Below, piece by piece: positions 11,891-23,090 of a stretch of 64,000 nucleotides of DNA (position 1 is its first letter; each line of letters opens with the position of its first letter). The stretch comes from Prosopocoilus inquinatus (taxonomy: Eukaryota > Arthropoda > Insecta > Coleoptera > Lucanidae): assembly GCA_036172665.1 (NCBI GenBank), contig CM069871.1, positions 1,860,001 to 1,924,000 of the forward strand. Reading direction: 5' to 3'. Position numbers and translations under genes: made by a program. The notes under the pieces were generated by a model. That model ran no database searches. It saw only the letters and a list, made by a program, of their open reading frames with translations, and was not told where the DNA came from.

Positions 11891-14800
11891 GATTAAATTA
11901 AAACGAAACAGCAAGTCCTTCATAAGCAGACCTAGGACATTTCCGAGCGTTGCCGTGGTTACGCTATGGTATAACGTGCACCGTTCATTGGGGGTAACCG
12001 CAGCTATCTTCTGTCTGAAATAGTGCTGGCAACCAAATCGGTTTTTTGGATAACCGGTTAACCGGTTTTGGATTATCCGAGGTTTTAAACAAAACCGAAA
12101 ACCGGTTATCCGGATAATCGGTTATTCGAATATCCAATTATTTGGATAATCGGATATCCGAATATCCAATTATTTGGATAACCGGATATTCGAATAATAT
12201 CGGTTTTTGGATAATCGGATACTCGAATGACCGGTTATTCGAATGATGAAAAATATTCAAATAGCCCAACTACTTGATATTCAAATAACTGTGTACACAA
12301 TTTTTTTCATCGATTTAAAGATAATCTTAGGAATTTGAGGCAGCAAATTTAAAACTCAAATAAAATTGAAAATGAGTAAATATTAAAAGTATTAAAAAAT
12401 AAAAAGGTAAATTATATCTGTTATGTTCACCCCGTAAAAAAAAATGTAAGTGGTCAAGTGGTACTTCTAATCCACATATTAGAAGTCGAAGGAGAAGAAT
12501 TAAAGTAATTTTAGTTTTTGTTGTTAGTTTTGTTTTCGACCGTACCCAACCGTCTTTCGGAGAATTCAATAAAAGTTTGTTATGGTACAGATGTTGTTCG
12601 GCACCGTAATGAATTTTTACAGCACAAAATATTTGCATTACTTTTACAATTTGTTGAATATTGTTCATTAGATAGAACAAGAATAATTGACATATATCTA
12701 GTATTTAACAAAAAAAAAAAAAACAAAAAGGGTCTGTTTTTTATTAATCAGATTTTCGGGTAATCCAAAAGCTGGTCTTTTGATTACAGATTTCGCGAAT
12801 ATCCGAATAGTCGGCTTTTGAATATATTCAAGTAGACAGTTTTTCAAATATCCGAAGAGTCGGTTTTTGGATACTGGAATAGTCGGTTTTTCGAATATCC
12901 GAATAATCGGTTTTTGGATATTCGAATAGTCGGTTTTAACCATTATTTGGATAACCGGTTTTATCCAAAACCGGTTTTTAAAGAAACCGATTATTCGGTT
13001 TCAATTTTTTCCGGTTTTTGCCAGCACTAGTCTGAAATGTCCCAAGTCTGTTTATAAGTAAGGGTAAGTTAGGACGAAATGTGATCATATACAGGGAACT
13101 CGAAATGATTGTCCTGATCCTACACTACTTTCCGCGAGCTTCGCTTCAATATTTACGACTACCAGATGAAGATTGGCGCGGAAAGCAGGGGAGTGCAGGG
13201 GACATTCATAAAACTTACATCCAAATCGAACTTAATTAATAAAAAAAAAAACATCCGGTATACGTAAGTATTGATGCGAAGCTCACGGAAAGTAGTACAG
13301 GATCTGGACAATCAATTTCCATCGTCCGGTATTTTATAAACCGTCGTCTCTCAAACTATTTACAATTCCTCTTGAGTCATCCCGTGTTGTCTCTTAAGAT
13401 GGCGATTAAAACGACACAAGAAATTCTTTATAAGCAGACCTAGGATATTTCGGTGCATTGCCATGGTTACGCATAGTTTAACGTACGCCATTCGTTGGGG
13501 GTAACCGCAGCAATCCTCCGTCTGAAATGTCCCAAGTCTGTTTATAAGTAAGGGTAAGTTAGGACGAAATGTGGTCGTATACACGGAAATCAGGAAATGA
13601 TTGACCTGATCCTACACTACTTTCCGCGAGCTTCGCATCAATATTTACGTCTACCAGATGAAGATTGGCGCGGAAAGCAGGGGAGTGCGGGGAACATTCA
13701 TAAAACTTACATCCAAATCGAACTTAATTAATAAAAAAAAAAAAACATCTGGTATACGTAACTATTGATGCGAAGCTCACGGAAAGCAGTATAGGATCAG
13801 GACAATCAATTTCGATCGCTCGGTATTTTATAAACCGTCGTCTCTCAAACTATTTACAATTCCTCTTGAGTCATCCTGTATTGTCTCTTAAGATGGCGAT
13901 TAAAACGACACAACAAATTCTTTATAAGCAGACCTAGGACATTTCGGAGCGTTGCCATGGTTACGCTATGGTATAACGTGCACCGTTTATTGGGGGTAAC
14001 CGCAACAATCCTCCGTCTGAAATGTCTTAAGTCTGTTTACAAGGAAGGGTAAGTTAGGACGAAATGTGGTCGTATACACGGAAATCAGGAAATGATTGAC
14101 CTGATCCTACACTACTTTCCGCGAGCTTCGCATCAATATTTACGTCTACCAGATGAAGATTGGCGCGGAAAGCAGGGGAGTGCGGGGAACATTCATAAAA
14201 CTTACATCCAAATCGAACTTAATTAATAAAAAAAAAAAAACATCTGGTATACGTAACTATTGATGCGAAGCTCACGGAAAGCAGTATAGGATCAGGACAA
14301 TCAATTTCGATCGCTCGGTATTTTATAAACCGTCGTCTCTCAAACTATTTACAATTCCTCTTGAGTCATCCTGTATTGTCTCTTAAGATGGCGATTAAAA
14401 CGACACAACAAATTCTTTATAAGCAGACCTAGGACATTTCGGAGCGTTGCCATGGTTACGCTATGGTATAACGTGCCCCGTTCATTGGGGGTAACCGCAG
14501 CAATCCTCCGTCTGAAATGTCCCAAGTCTGTTTATAAGTAAGGGTAAGTTAGGACGAAATGTGGTCATGTACAGGGAAATCGAAATGATTGTCCTGATCC
14601 TACACTACTTTCCGCGAGTTTCGCATCAATATTTACGTCTACCAGATGAAGATTGGCGCGGAAAGCAGGGGAGTGCGGGGAACATTCATAAAACTTACAT
14701 CCAAATCGAACTTAATTAATAAAAAAAAACATCCGGTATACGTAAGTATTGATGCGAAGCTCACGGAAAGTAGTATAGGATCAGGACAATCAATTTCGAT

Positions 14801-15035
14801 CGTCCGGTATTTTATAAACCGTCGTCTCTCAAACTATTTACAATTCCTCTTGAGTCATCCCGTGTTGTCTCTTAAGATGGCGATTAAAACGACACAAGAA
14901 ATTCTTTATAAGCAGACCTAGGATATTTCGGTGCGTTGCCATGGCTACGCATAGTATAACGTACACCGTTTATTGGGGGTAACCGCAACAATCCTCTGTC
15001 TGAAATGTCCTAAGTCTGTTTACAAGGAAGGGTAA
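11891..15035 (+). repeat. ~490 bp tandem repeat, each full unit containing a ~65 bp inverted repeat
   Basis: The marker GTCTGAAATGTC recurs near 13030, 13517, 14015, 14512 and 14999, a spacing of roughly 485-498 bp. A partial unit precedes the array at 11891-12020. Each unit contains arms such as 13102-13165 and 13255-13319, which share GATCCT..ACTACTTTCCG and GAGCTTCGC in inverse order around a ~90 bp spacer with an A-run. Frames such as the 91 codons at 14646 are by-products. The unit looks like an inverted-repeat element that spread in tandem. Confidence 0.9.
12021..13029. mobile_element. non-autonomous hAT-like element (1,009 bp) with perfect 8 bp target duplication
   Basis: Both ends read TAGTGCTGGCAA inward. 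The flanks are GTCTGAAA at 12013-12020 and again at 13030-13037. Sister repeat units nearby carry this site once (for example at 13517), so they act as empty sites. Next to each end are dense alternating boxes of GGATAACCGG and CGAATATCC, about 220 bp on the left and 290 bp on the right. They resemble the subterminal binding sites of hAT elements. The middle (about 12300-12720) is unique and carries no transposase. Confidence 0.9.
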
Positions 15036-18000
15036 GTTATTTTTAATTTTCTTTTTGCTCTTGTCGTCGAATTAATTTTTCGTTTTAAATCGGCGATTGC
15101 TTTTTTGCTTTGCTGGCGACATTCCACCAATAGAATCCAGTTTATTTTGTTTTTGTTTTATTTCATTCTTCATATTTTATGGTGCTCTGTGTCAGTATTT
15201 TTAATTTTCTTTTGTTTCTTACTGTCGAATTAAATTTCGTTTCAAATTGTTGCTTGCTTTTTTGATTCGCTGACATTCCGCCACAGAATCCGATTTCTTT
15301 TGTTTTTATTCTCGTTTCGTTCTTGATATTTCATAGTGTTTTGTATCAGACGCCTTTGGTAATTAATTAATCAATTAATTAATTGCAAAAATTATTGTAC
15401 TTTTAATTTTCTTTCGTTTCTTGTCATCGAATTAATTTTTCTTTTTTTTTTAAATCGGCGCTTGCTTTTCTGATTTGTTCAAAATCCACCACAGAATCCG
15501 TCCATGTTTGCCGATCGTCTTTTGTTTTTAGAGACGCTTAGAAATTCAAAAATTCCTTTTCCTTCAAAGCTTCCCGATCGTCTTTCATTTTCTCCGAATA
15601 ATTCAATTCAAAATTCGATTGAAAAAATTTTAATTGTTTTTTTTTCGTCTTTTGCTCTAAATTGCTCATACATACTTCCTTTCATCGTTCATTACATTAA
15701 TATTATTATTATTATTATTTTTTGATTGGTCCGACCGACTTTTGTTTGTTCGCCGAAAATGTCCTTTTCCGCTTTCCCGTTGGTTAAAATTTCCTAGCTT
15801 TTTTGATTATTTTTGATTTTTCTCGTTCGACCGCTGTCGTCGATTGATTCCTCCAAATTTTCCAATCGACTTTTGTTTTTTCTTCCTTCTTAGTTGCAGG
15901 CAAGAGTCGCTTGATTTTAATTTAACTATATTTTTGCGCTATCGTTCTTCAATTGTTTTTTTCTTATATTCTCATTTTTTACAAGTGTTTCAAATTTGAA
16001 CGTTGAACTTTTTTTTAAATTAAATTCTCCGATTGTCTGTGTTTTTGCGCTATTCTTCTTAAATTGTTCTTTTTTTTATATTCTGATCTTTTACAATTGT
16101 TTTTTTTTCCAAGTTAAACATATTTTTTTTTTATTAGACTTTTCCGATTATTTTATTCGTTTTTTTATTTACTTTTGATCTTTATTTTCACCGTTTTCGT
16201 GTTTAGTCTTTTTTTGCATCGTTTTCGCTGTTTGCTCCAGCAACATCAGGACCGGCTATAAATTCTAATTTTTTTTGCAAAAATATTTCGTTTACGATTT
16301 TTTTTTTGGATTTTTGACCGTTGCGTTTATAAAATTCCAGTTGTCTTTTTTTTTCTTTCAAAATTCTTTTTTGTTTTGCCTCCTCCAAATATTCCGATCG
16401 GCTTTTGTTTTTGTTTTTGTTTTCGCTTGATTTTAATTTTAATTTTCGTGCTGTCGTTATTCAGTTTTTTTTATTCTTCGCTTTTTTTTCAATTTTAATT
16501 TTTTTTTAATTTTGTTTAAATTTCAAAATTGTTTTAGATTTTCTCTTTTAATTTGTGCCCTGTGTCTTTTAGTTTCTCGCTGCAAATCAAGGTCGTTCGA
16601 AAATTCTAAAAAAAAAAAAATTTAATTGTTCTAATTTGTTCCAAATTGTTTGTACCTACACTTCCGTCGTGTTTGTTTTTTTTTGTTTTGTCTCGTCCAA
16701 ATTTTCCGATCGGCTTTTGTTTTCGTTTTTGTTTTCGTTCGTGTTTTATATTTTCGTGCCATCGTTCTTCGTTTCTTTTTATTCTTCGTCGTTTTCTTTA
16801 CAATTATTTTACAACTTCAATTTTTTTAAATTTTGTTTAAATTTCAAAATTGTTTTAGAATTTCTCTTTTAATTTGTGACCGTCTTTTATTTTCTCGCTG
16901 CAAATCAAGGTCGTTCGAAAATTAAAAAAAAAAAAATTCAATTGTTCTAATTTGTTCCAAATTGCTTGTACCTACACTTCCGTCGTGTTTGTTTTTTTTT
17001 GTTTTGTTTTTTTTTTGTTTCGTCTCGTCCAAATTTTCCGATCGGCTTTTGTTTTCGTTTTTGTTTTCGTTCGTGTTTTATATTTTCGTGCCATCGTTCT
17101 TCGTTTTTTTTTATTCTTCGTCGTTTTGTTTACAATTATTTTACAACTTTATTTTTTTAAAATTTTGTTTAAATTTCAAAATTGTTTTAGAATTTCTCTT
17201 TTAATTTGTGACCGTCTTTTAGTTTCCCGCTGCAAATCAAGGTAGTTCGAAAATTTAAAAAAAAAAAATTCAATTGTTTTAATTTGTTCCAAATTGCTTG
17301 CACCGACACTTCCGTTTTTTGTTCATTATATTTTCATTTTTGAACTTGTCTAACCGATTTTTTATTTTCCGTTTTCCCCCGTTGATTAAACGCCGACGTC
17401 AATTGTTTCCTTTAAATCTTCCGATCGGCTTTTGTTTTTAATTTTTTTTTCTTTTGTGTTTTTTTTTTGTTTTGCCTCTTCCAAATTTTTCGATCGGCTT
17501 TTATTTTCGTTTTTGTTTTCGCTTGATTTTAACTTATGTTTTCACGTTTTCGTTCTTCGGTTCTTTTTTATTCTCCGTTGTCTCTTTCTGCAATTATTTT
17601 TCAACTTTAATTTTGTTTAAATTTCAAAATTGTTTAGACGTTCTCTTTTAATTTGTGACCGTCTTTTATTTTCTCGCTGCAAATCAAGGTCGTTCGAAAA
17701 CTCTAAAAAAAAAATTCAATTGTTCTAATTTGTTCCAAATTGCTTGCACCTACACTTTCATTTTTGAATTTATTCATCCGACTTTTTATTTTTCGTTTTC
17801 CCGTTGATTAAATGCCGACGTCGATTATTTCCTCCAAATCGTCCGATCGGCTTTTGTTTTTGTTTTTTCTTTTGTTTTGCTTCTTTTTGTTTTGCCTCCT
17901 TCAAATTTTCCGATCGGATTTTGTTTTCGCTTGATTTCAATTTATATTTTCGTGCTGTCTTGTTTGGGTTCTTTTTTATTTTTCGTCGTTTTTTTTTACA

Positions 18001-19760
18001 TTTATTTTATCAAATCAATTTGTCCGGCCGACGTCTTATTTTCCGTTTTCCGGTTGATTAAATGCCGACGTCAACTGTTTCCTCCAAAACATCCGATCGG
18101 ATTTTGTTTTTGTTTCGTGTTTTTTTTGCTTTGCCTCCTCCAAATTTTCCGATCGGCTTTTGTTTTTGTTTTTGTTTTCGCTTGATTTTAATTTATGTTT
18201 TCTTCGGTTCTGTTTTTATTCTTTGTCGTTTTTTTAACAATTATTTTTCAACTTTATTTTTTTTTTAATTTTGTTTAAATTTTAAAATTGTTTTAGACTT
18301 TCTCTTTTAATTTGTGACCGTCTTTTAGTTTCTCGCTGCAAATCAAGGTAGTTCGAAAATTCTAAAAAAAAAAAAATCAATTGTTCTAATTTGTTCCAAA
18401 TTGCTTGCACCTACGCTTCCATTTTTTGTTCATTATATTTTCATTTTTGAATTTGTCCGGCCGACTTTTTATTTTTCGTTTTCCCGTTGATTAAATGCCG
18501 ACGTCGTTTGTTTCCTGATCGTCCGATCGGCTTTTGTTTTTGTTTTGCTTTTTTTTTGTTTTGCCTCCTTCAAATTTTCCGATCGGCTTTTGTTTTTTTT
18601 CGCTTGATTTTAATTTATATTTTGGTGCTGTCGTTCTTCGTTTCTTTTTTTATTCTTCATCGCCTCTTTTTACAATTATTTTTGAAATTTTGTTTAAATT
18701 TCAAAATTGTTTAGACGTTCTTTTTTAATTTGTGACCGTCCTTTAGTTTCCCGCTGCAAATCAAGGTCGTTCGAAAATTCTAAAAAAAAATTCAATTGTT
18801 TTAATTTGTTCCAAATTCCTCAAATCAATCAAATCAAATTTATTTCAAGACAAACTCTGACAAAAAAAAACTAATTTTTTTTTAATTTTGCACCTATACT
18901 TCTGTGTTTTTTGTTCATTATATTTTCATTTTTCAATTTGTCCGACCTATTTTTTATTTTTTGTTTTCCCGTTGATTAAACGCCGACGTCGATTGTTTCC
19001 TCCAAAGCTTCCGATCGGCTTTTGTTTTTGTTTTGTTTTGCCTCCTCTAAATTTTCCGATCGGCTTTTGTTTTTGTTTTCGCTTGATTTTTTAATTTTTA
19101 ATTCCCTGCTATCGTTCTTCAGTTTTTTTTTTAACAATTATTTTTCAACTTTAATTTTTTTTTTAATTTTGTTTAAATTTCAAAATTGTTTTTGTCTTTT
19201 AATTTGTGACCGTCTTTTAGTTTCCCGCTGCAAATCAAGGTCGTTCGAAAATTAAAAAAAAATTCAATTGTTCTAATCTGTTCCAAATTGTGCAAATCAG
19301 TCAAATCAAATTTATTTCAAAACATAAACTATTTTTTTTTTTTAATTTTGCCCTTTCACTTCCGTTTTTGTTCATTATATTTTCATTTTTGAGTTTGTCC
19401 GACCGACTATTTATTTTCCGTTTTCCCGTTGATTAAATGTCGACGTCAATTGTTTCCTCCAAAGCTTCCGATCGGCTTTTGTTTTTGTTCTTGTTTTCGC
19501 TTGATTTTAATTTATATTTTAGTGCTATCTTTCTTCGTCTTTCTTTACAATTATTTCTTAACTTTAATTTTTTTTTAATTTTGTTTAAATTTGACTGTGC
19601 AAATCTAGTTTGGTTTTTCTTGTTGATTTGTAATTTTTGCGATTGTTTGCTTTTTTTTTTTGACTGCAAATTGTTCGCAACATCTTTTTTAACTTACAAG
19701 TTCGTCTATTGATTATTTTCTTGAAATTTTTCGTCGTCTTTCCATCCGTCATAATATTTA
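15036..19760 (+). repeat. T-rich degenerate tandem repeat with CCGATCGGCTTTTGTTTT boxes
   Basis: The plus strand is overwhelmingly T. GCTGCAAATCAAGGT recurs near 16578, 16900, 17230, 17678, 18337, 18752 and 19226, and CCGATCGGCTTTTGTTTT many times between. Unit length varies from ~320 to ~660 bp through internal gain and loss. The first 450 bp (15036-15490) are a related subfamily with a CATTCC(A/G)CCA-AGAATCC motif, also found at 23091-24170. The long Phe/Leu/Ser-rich frames here follow from base composition and are not genes. Confidence 0.85.
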
Positions 19761-19764
19761 ACGT

Positions 19765-19960
19765 TTCAGAGATGGGTAAAACTCAACAAAAAAAGAAACT
19801 GAAAATGCAAATTAAAAAAAGAATAATAGAGAATAGAGAAGGGTAAAACTCAACAAAAAGGGAAAAGAAAATGCAAATAAAAAAAAAATTAATATAGAAT
19901 AGAGAAGGGTAAAATTCAACAAAAAAGAAACTGAAAATGCAAATTAAAAAAAAATTAGTA
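19765..19960 (+). repeat. ~65-70 bp A-rich direct repeat, three copies
   Basis: GGGTAAAA(C/T)TCAACAAAAA, then AAAATGCAAAT, occurs three times in succession (19773, 19841, 19906). Confidence 0.85.
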
Positions 19961-21040
19961 CTGAAAATATTGAACTTTCGAACGTCGAGGGAAAACTCAA
20001 AAATTTGCCCTACAACCCTATTTACGAGACGTCGGATTTCATTTCATCGACCGTTCCCAGATACAGACGTATCGACGAGGGTGGAAGGAAAACCGGAAAT
20101 GCGGGCATTTCGTCCTCGAATTAAGAACTCGCGAGTTCCTCCACGCACTTCCCTACGCCATAAATTCGCCTCGCATCCCTCGAAATGACCCCCCGGGCCC
20201 GCAAAGAGCAAGCACATATTTTACGTTACGAGAATATCTAATACTTTGGATTTCAAAATTATGTATGAAACTGGCTCGGCTGGCCTCCATATTATGCGCA
20301 CATGTACGGCCGTAAAAGTTTTTATTAAACCGGAAAGTAAAGCCACGCATTGTACAAATTGTTCGGTTAAACGCCCCGTAAAACGAAAGAATGCCGCACG
20401 CAATATTTTGCGAAATTTATTTTTCCGCCAGAAGAGATCGCTCTCGTTTTATTTCCAAAAAAATAAAAAAAATTACGAGTTATGGATGATGGCGTTCTTA
20501 CCCCCCGCCGCGGTTACCACCGGGCGATTAAATTACTTCCTGATTTCTGGTTGTTCACAGGGGGGAGGAAGCGAAGAAAGTGCGAGTTTTTTTCCCCCCA
20601 GCAAAGAAACAAATAGTTTATGGTGCGACGAGCGCTTTTAAAGTCGTAACGAGAAAATTATTGCGGTTTCCGTTCACCACCGTCTCTCATTCACGCAGGA
20701 CATAAAAAAAAAGAATGACGACAATTTCAAATTGTGTTATTTGCTTGTTCGAATACTTTTCTTAATCACGAGAAATAATATTACTTAAGACTTTCAGATT
20801 TTCTATTTGCAGGCCACTTTTAAAATAATTCAACCGAAATGCATACTGTACCGCTGCGAGCGTGAAAAACGAGCCGCGTCTTAAACTTAAAATCGTACAA
20901 TATGGCAGTTTTACTTCTTTCAGACACCCTGTGCATAATTGGCGACGTTTTTAATAACTCGGCGGCTTGGTAAGGCTGCGAATCTGAAACCATCACGTGA
21001 ATTTAATATCTTAGTGATACATCCAAAATTTGAAAATTAT
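19961..21040. other. single-copy sequence with a GC-richer centre
   Basis: The part at 20030-20660 is less AT-biased than its surroundings and has open frames of up to 131 codons, but they show no domain I know. Could contain conserved non-coding sequence. No gene called. Confidence 0.4.
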
Positions 21041-21140
21041 TTCAATGAATGAAACTTAATAATCAAACAAGTGAATGCAGAATAAATTAGATTAAAGAAA
21101 AGGAACATCAAACATTCTTATTTGGTGAAGGATGAGTGAA

Positions 21141-21230
21141 TTAGTTCGCTGCATGTCCCTCCGTATAGCTATTTCGGCCCTAATTAGGACCTCATCAGCA
21201 GAAAAGTACCTCGAGGAACTTCACTGCAAT
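21141..21230 (-). ncRNA. hammerhead ribozyme, type I, copy 1 (core consensus intact)
   Basis: Read on the minus strand: CTGATGA (21192-21198), stem II GGTCC/GGGCC closed by TAATTA, GAAA (21172-21175), then TAGCTATA and predicted cleavage between 21164 and 21163 (triplet AUA, allowed by the NUH rule). Inner stem I pairs CGGAG with the bases just before the core using two G-U pairs. An outer AGTTC/GAACT helix follows. Stem III carries U-A where copy 5 carries C-G, a compensatory change. Confidence 0.85.
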
Positions 21231-21585
21231 CCGATCGTCTCGCCTGATTTACGCGGAATTGAAGGCAATAGCTTCAGGTGCGCCATCGCGCGGCCGGAGC
21301 TTTCTCCTTACACCGGTATGCGGAGGAGTTTCTCACGCTATTCTTCTGCTGGTGAGGTACCAATTACGGTTGAAATACCTTGCAACGACTTTAATAAATA
21401 CCTAGCGCACAGCAGCATTGATGGTATTCGTTATTTTTCGCAAAGTGCAAGGTCAAATCTCCGTCCACGCACCTTAAGTAAGTTGCAATGAACGAATGAA
21501 GCAAATACGAATTATGAATGCAGAATAAATTAAATTAAGGGAAAAAAAACAATCAAACATTCTTATTTTGTGAAGAATTAATGAC

Positions 21586-21675
21586 TTACTTCGCTGCGAG
21601 CCCCTCCGTGTAGCTATTTCGGCCTTAATTAGCACCTCATCAAAAGAAAGGTAGCTCGAGAAACTTCGTTGCAAT
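21586..21675 (-). ncRNA. hammerhead ribozyme copy 2 (core damaged)
   Basis: Same layout as copy 1, but the conserved CTGATGA reads TTGATGA and the base before the cleavage nucleotide is C instead of U (ACA triplet). Stem II has mismatches. Predicted inactive. Confidence 0.75.
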
Positions 21676-22030
21676 CCGATCGACTCGTCTGATTTACGCG
21701 TAATTGAAGGAAATAGCTTAAGGTGCGCCATCGCGCGGCCGCAGCTTTCTCTTTACACCGGAATGCGGAGGAGTTTCTCAAGCTATTCTTCTGCTGGTGA
21801 GGTACCAATTAGGGTTGAAATAGCTTCCAGCAAGTTTAAAAAATGCCTAGCGCACAGCAACTTCGATGTTATTCGTTATTTCTCGCAAAGTGCAAGGTCA
21901 AATCTTCGTCCGCGCACCTTAAGTAAGTTGCAATCAACGAGTAAAGCAAATCCGAATTACTAATGCAGAATAAATTAGGTTATGGGAAAAAAAACAATAA
22001 AACATTCTTATTTGGTGAAGAATGAATGAC

Positions 22031-22120
22031 TTAGTTCGCTGCGAGCCTCTCCGTGTAGCTATTTCGGTCCTAATTAGGACCTCATCACAAGAAGGGCAGC
22101 GCGAGAACCTTCGCTGCAAT
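22031..22120 (-). ncRNA. hammerhead ribozyme copy 3 (core damaged)
   Basis: Stem II is a perfect 8 bp palindrome (GGTCCTAA/TTAGGACC), but the core reads GTGATGA and the cleavage triplet is ACA. Outer stem I can pair GCTGC with GCAGC and GTTC with GAAC. Predicted inactive at the usual site. Confidence 0.75.
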
Positions 22121-22470
22121 CCGATCGTCTCGCCTGATTTACGGGTAATCGAAGGCAATAGCTTAAGGTACGCCATCCCGCGGCCGGAGCCTTCTCTTTA
22201 TGCCGGAATGCGGAGGAGATTCCCACACTATTCTTCTGCTGATGAGGTACCAATTAGGGTTGAAGTAGCTTGCAGCAAGTTTAAAAAATGCCTAGCGCAC
22301 AGCAACATCGATGTTATTCGTTATTTTTCGCAAAGTGCAAAGTCACCCGTCCGCGCACCTTAAGTAAATTCCAATGAACGAATAAAGCAAATCCGAATTA
22401 CAAATGCAGAATAAATTAGGTTAAGGGAAAAAAACAGTCAAACATTCTTATTTGGTGAAGAATGAATCAC

Positions 22471-22560
22471 TTAGTTCGCTGTGAGCCTCTCCGTGTAGCT
22501 ATTTCGGCCCTAAATTGGGACTCATCAGCAGATGAGTAACTCGAGAAACTTCGTTGCAAT
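22471..22560 (-). ncRNA. hammerhead ribozyme copy 4 (core intact, cleavage triplet ACA)
   Basis: CTGATGA and GAAA are both intact and inner stem I pairs. The triplet at the site is ACA, so U16.1 is replaced by C. Activity is doubtful. Confidence 0.75.
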
Positions 22561-22649
22561 CCGATCGGCTCGCCTGATTTACGCGTTATTGAAGACGATA
22601 GCTTAAGGTGCGCCATCGCGCGGCCGGAGCCTTGTCCTTACACCGAAAT

Positions 22650-22730
22650 GCGGAGAAGTTTCTCACGTTATTCTTCTGCTGATGAGGTGCCAATTAGGGC
22701 TGAAATAGTTTGCAGCAAGTTAAAAAAAAA
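22650..22730 (+). other. hammerhead-like core on the opposite strand (inverted duplicate in each unit)
   Basis: On the plus strand, CTGATGA (22679-22685), a 16 nt stem-II-like segment and GAAA (22702-22705) recur. Homologues lie at 21349, 21796 and 22237, with CTGGTGA in some. Downstream of GAAA the sequence no longer gives a proper cleavage triplet or stem I. I read it as a decayed inverted copy of the ribozyme region. Confidence 0.6.
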
Positions 22731-22954
22731 TGCCTAACGCGCTGTTGTGTCCGCGTTGATCGCTTTGTGCGTGATAGCTTATGGCACAGCAACATTGATG
22801 TTATTCGTTATTTTTCGCAAAGTACAAGGTGAAGGTCAAGGTCCGTCCGCACACCGTAAGTTGCAATGAACGAATAAAGCAAATCCGAATTAAGAATGCA
22901 GAATAAATTAGATTAAGGAAAAGAAAGCAATCAAACATTCTTATTTGGTGAAGA

Positions 22955-23045
22955 ATGAATGAATTAGTTTGCTGCAAATCCCTCCGTACAGCTGTTTCGG
23001 GCCCAATTGGGACCTCATCAGCAGAAGAGCAAAGTGCAAGGTCAA
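22955..23045 (-). ncRNA. hammerhead ribozyme copy 5 (core consensus intact, rebuilt outer stem I)
   Basis: Minus strand: CTGATGA, stem II GGTCCCAA/TTGGGCCC with one mismatch, GAAA, CAGCTGTA, with cleavage predicted between 22987 and 22986 (triplet GUA). Inner stem I is CTTCTG/CGGAGG. An internal deletion brought a new segment next to the core, yet TTTGCT still pairs with AGCAAA to form an outer helix. This is the best-preserved copy in the array. Confidence 0.85.
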
Positions 23046-23090
23046 ATCTCCGTCCGCGCATCTTAAGTCGCAATGAACGAACTAAGCGAA

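Larger units (their letters stand above)
21041..23090 (-). repeat. ~445 bp tandem repeat carrying hammerhead ribozyme motifs (retrozyme-like satellite)
   Basis: There are five units, marked by the predicted cleavage positions 21163, 21608, 22053, 22493 and 22986 (spacing 445, 445, 440 and 493 bp). Every unit carries, on the minus strand, the hammerhead order CTGATGA, stem II, GAAA, then a very short stem III and the cleavage triplet. Units 1-4 also carry a degenerate, inverted second copy on the plus strand, about 150-180 bp away. Unit 5 has an internal deletion, while unit 4 has ~55 bp extra (about 22741-22781). Tandem units of this size with type I hammerheads match described animal retrozymes and other hammerhead satellites. 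The small frames on both strands are not supported as genes. Confidence 0.85.

Noticed and set aside
16636..19255. Many Phe/Leu/Ser-rich open frames of 60-102 codons on the plus strand
   Set aside because: They follow directly from T-rich repeats, overlap each other in all three frames and contain no domain.
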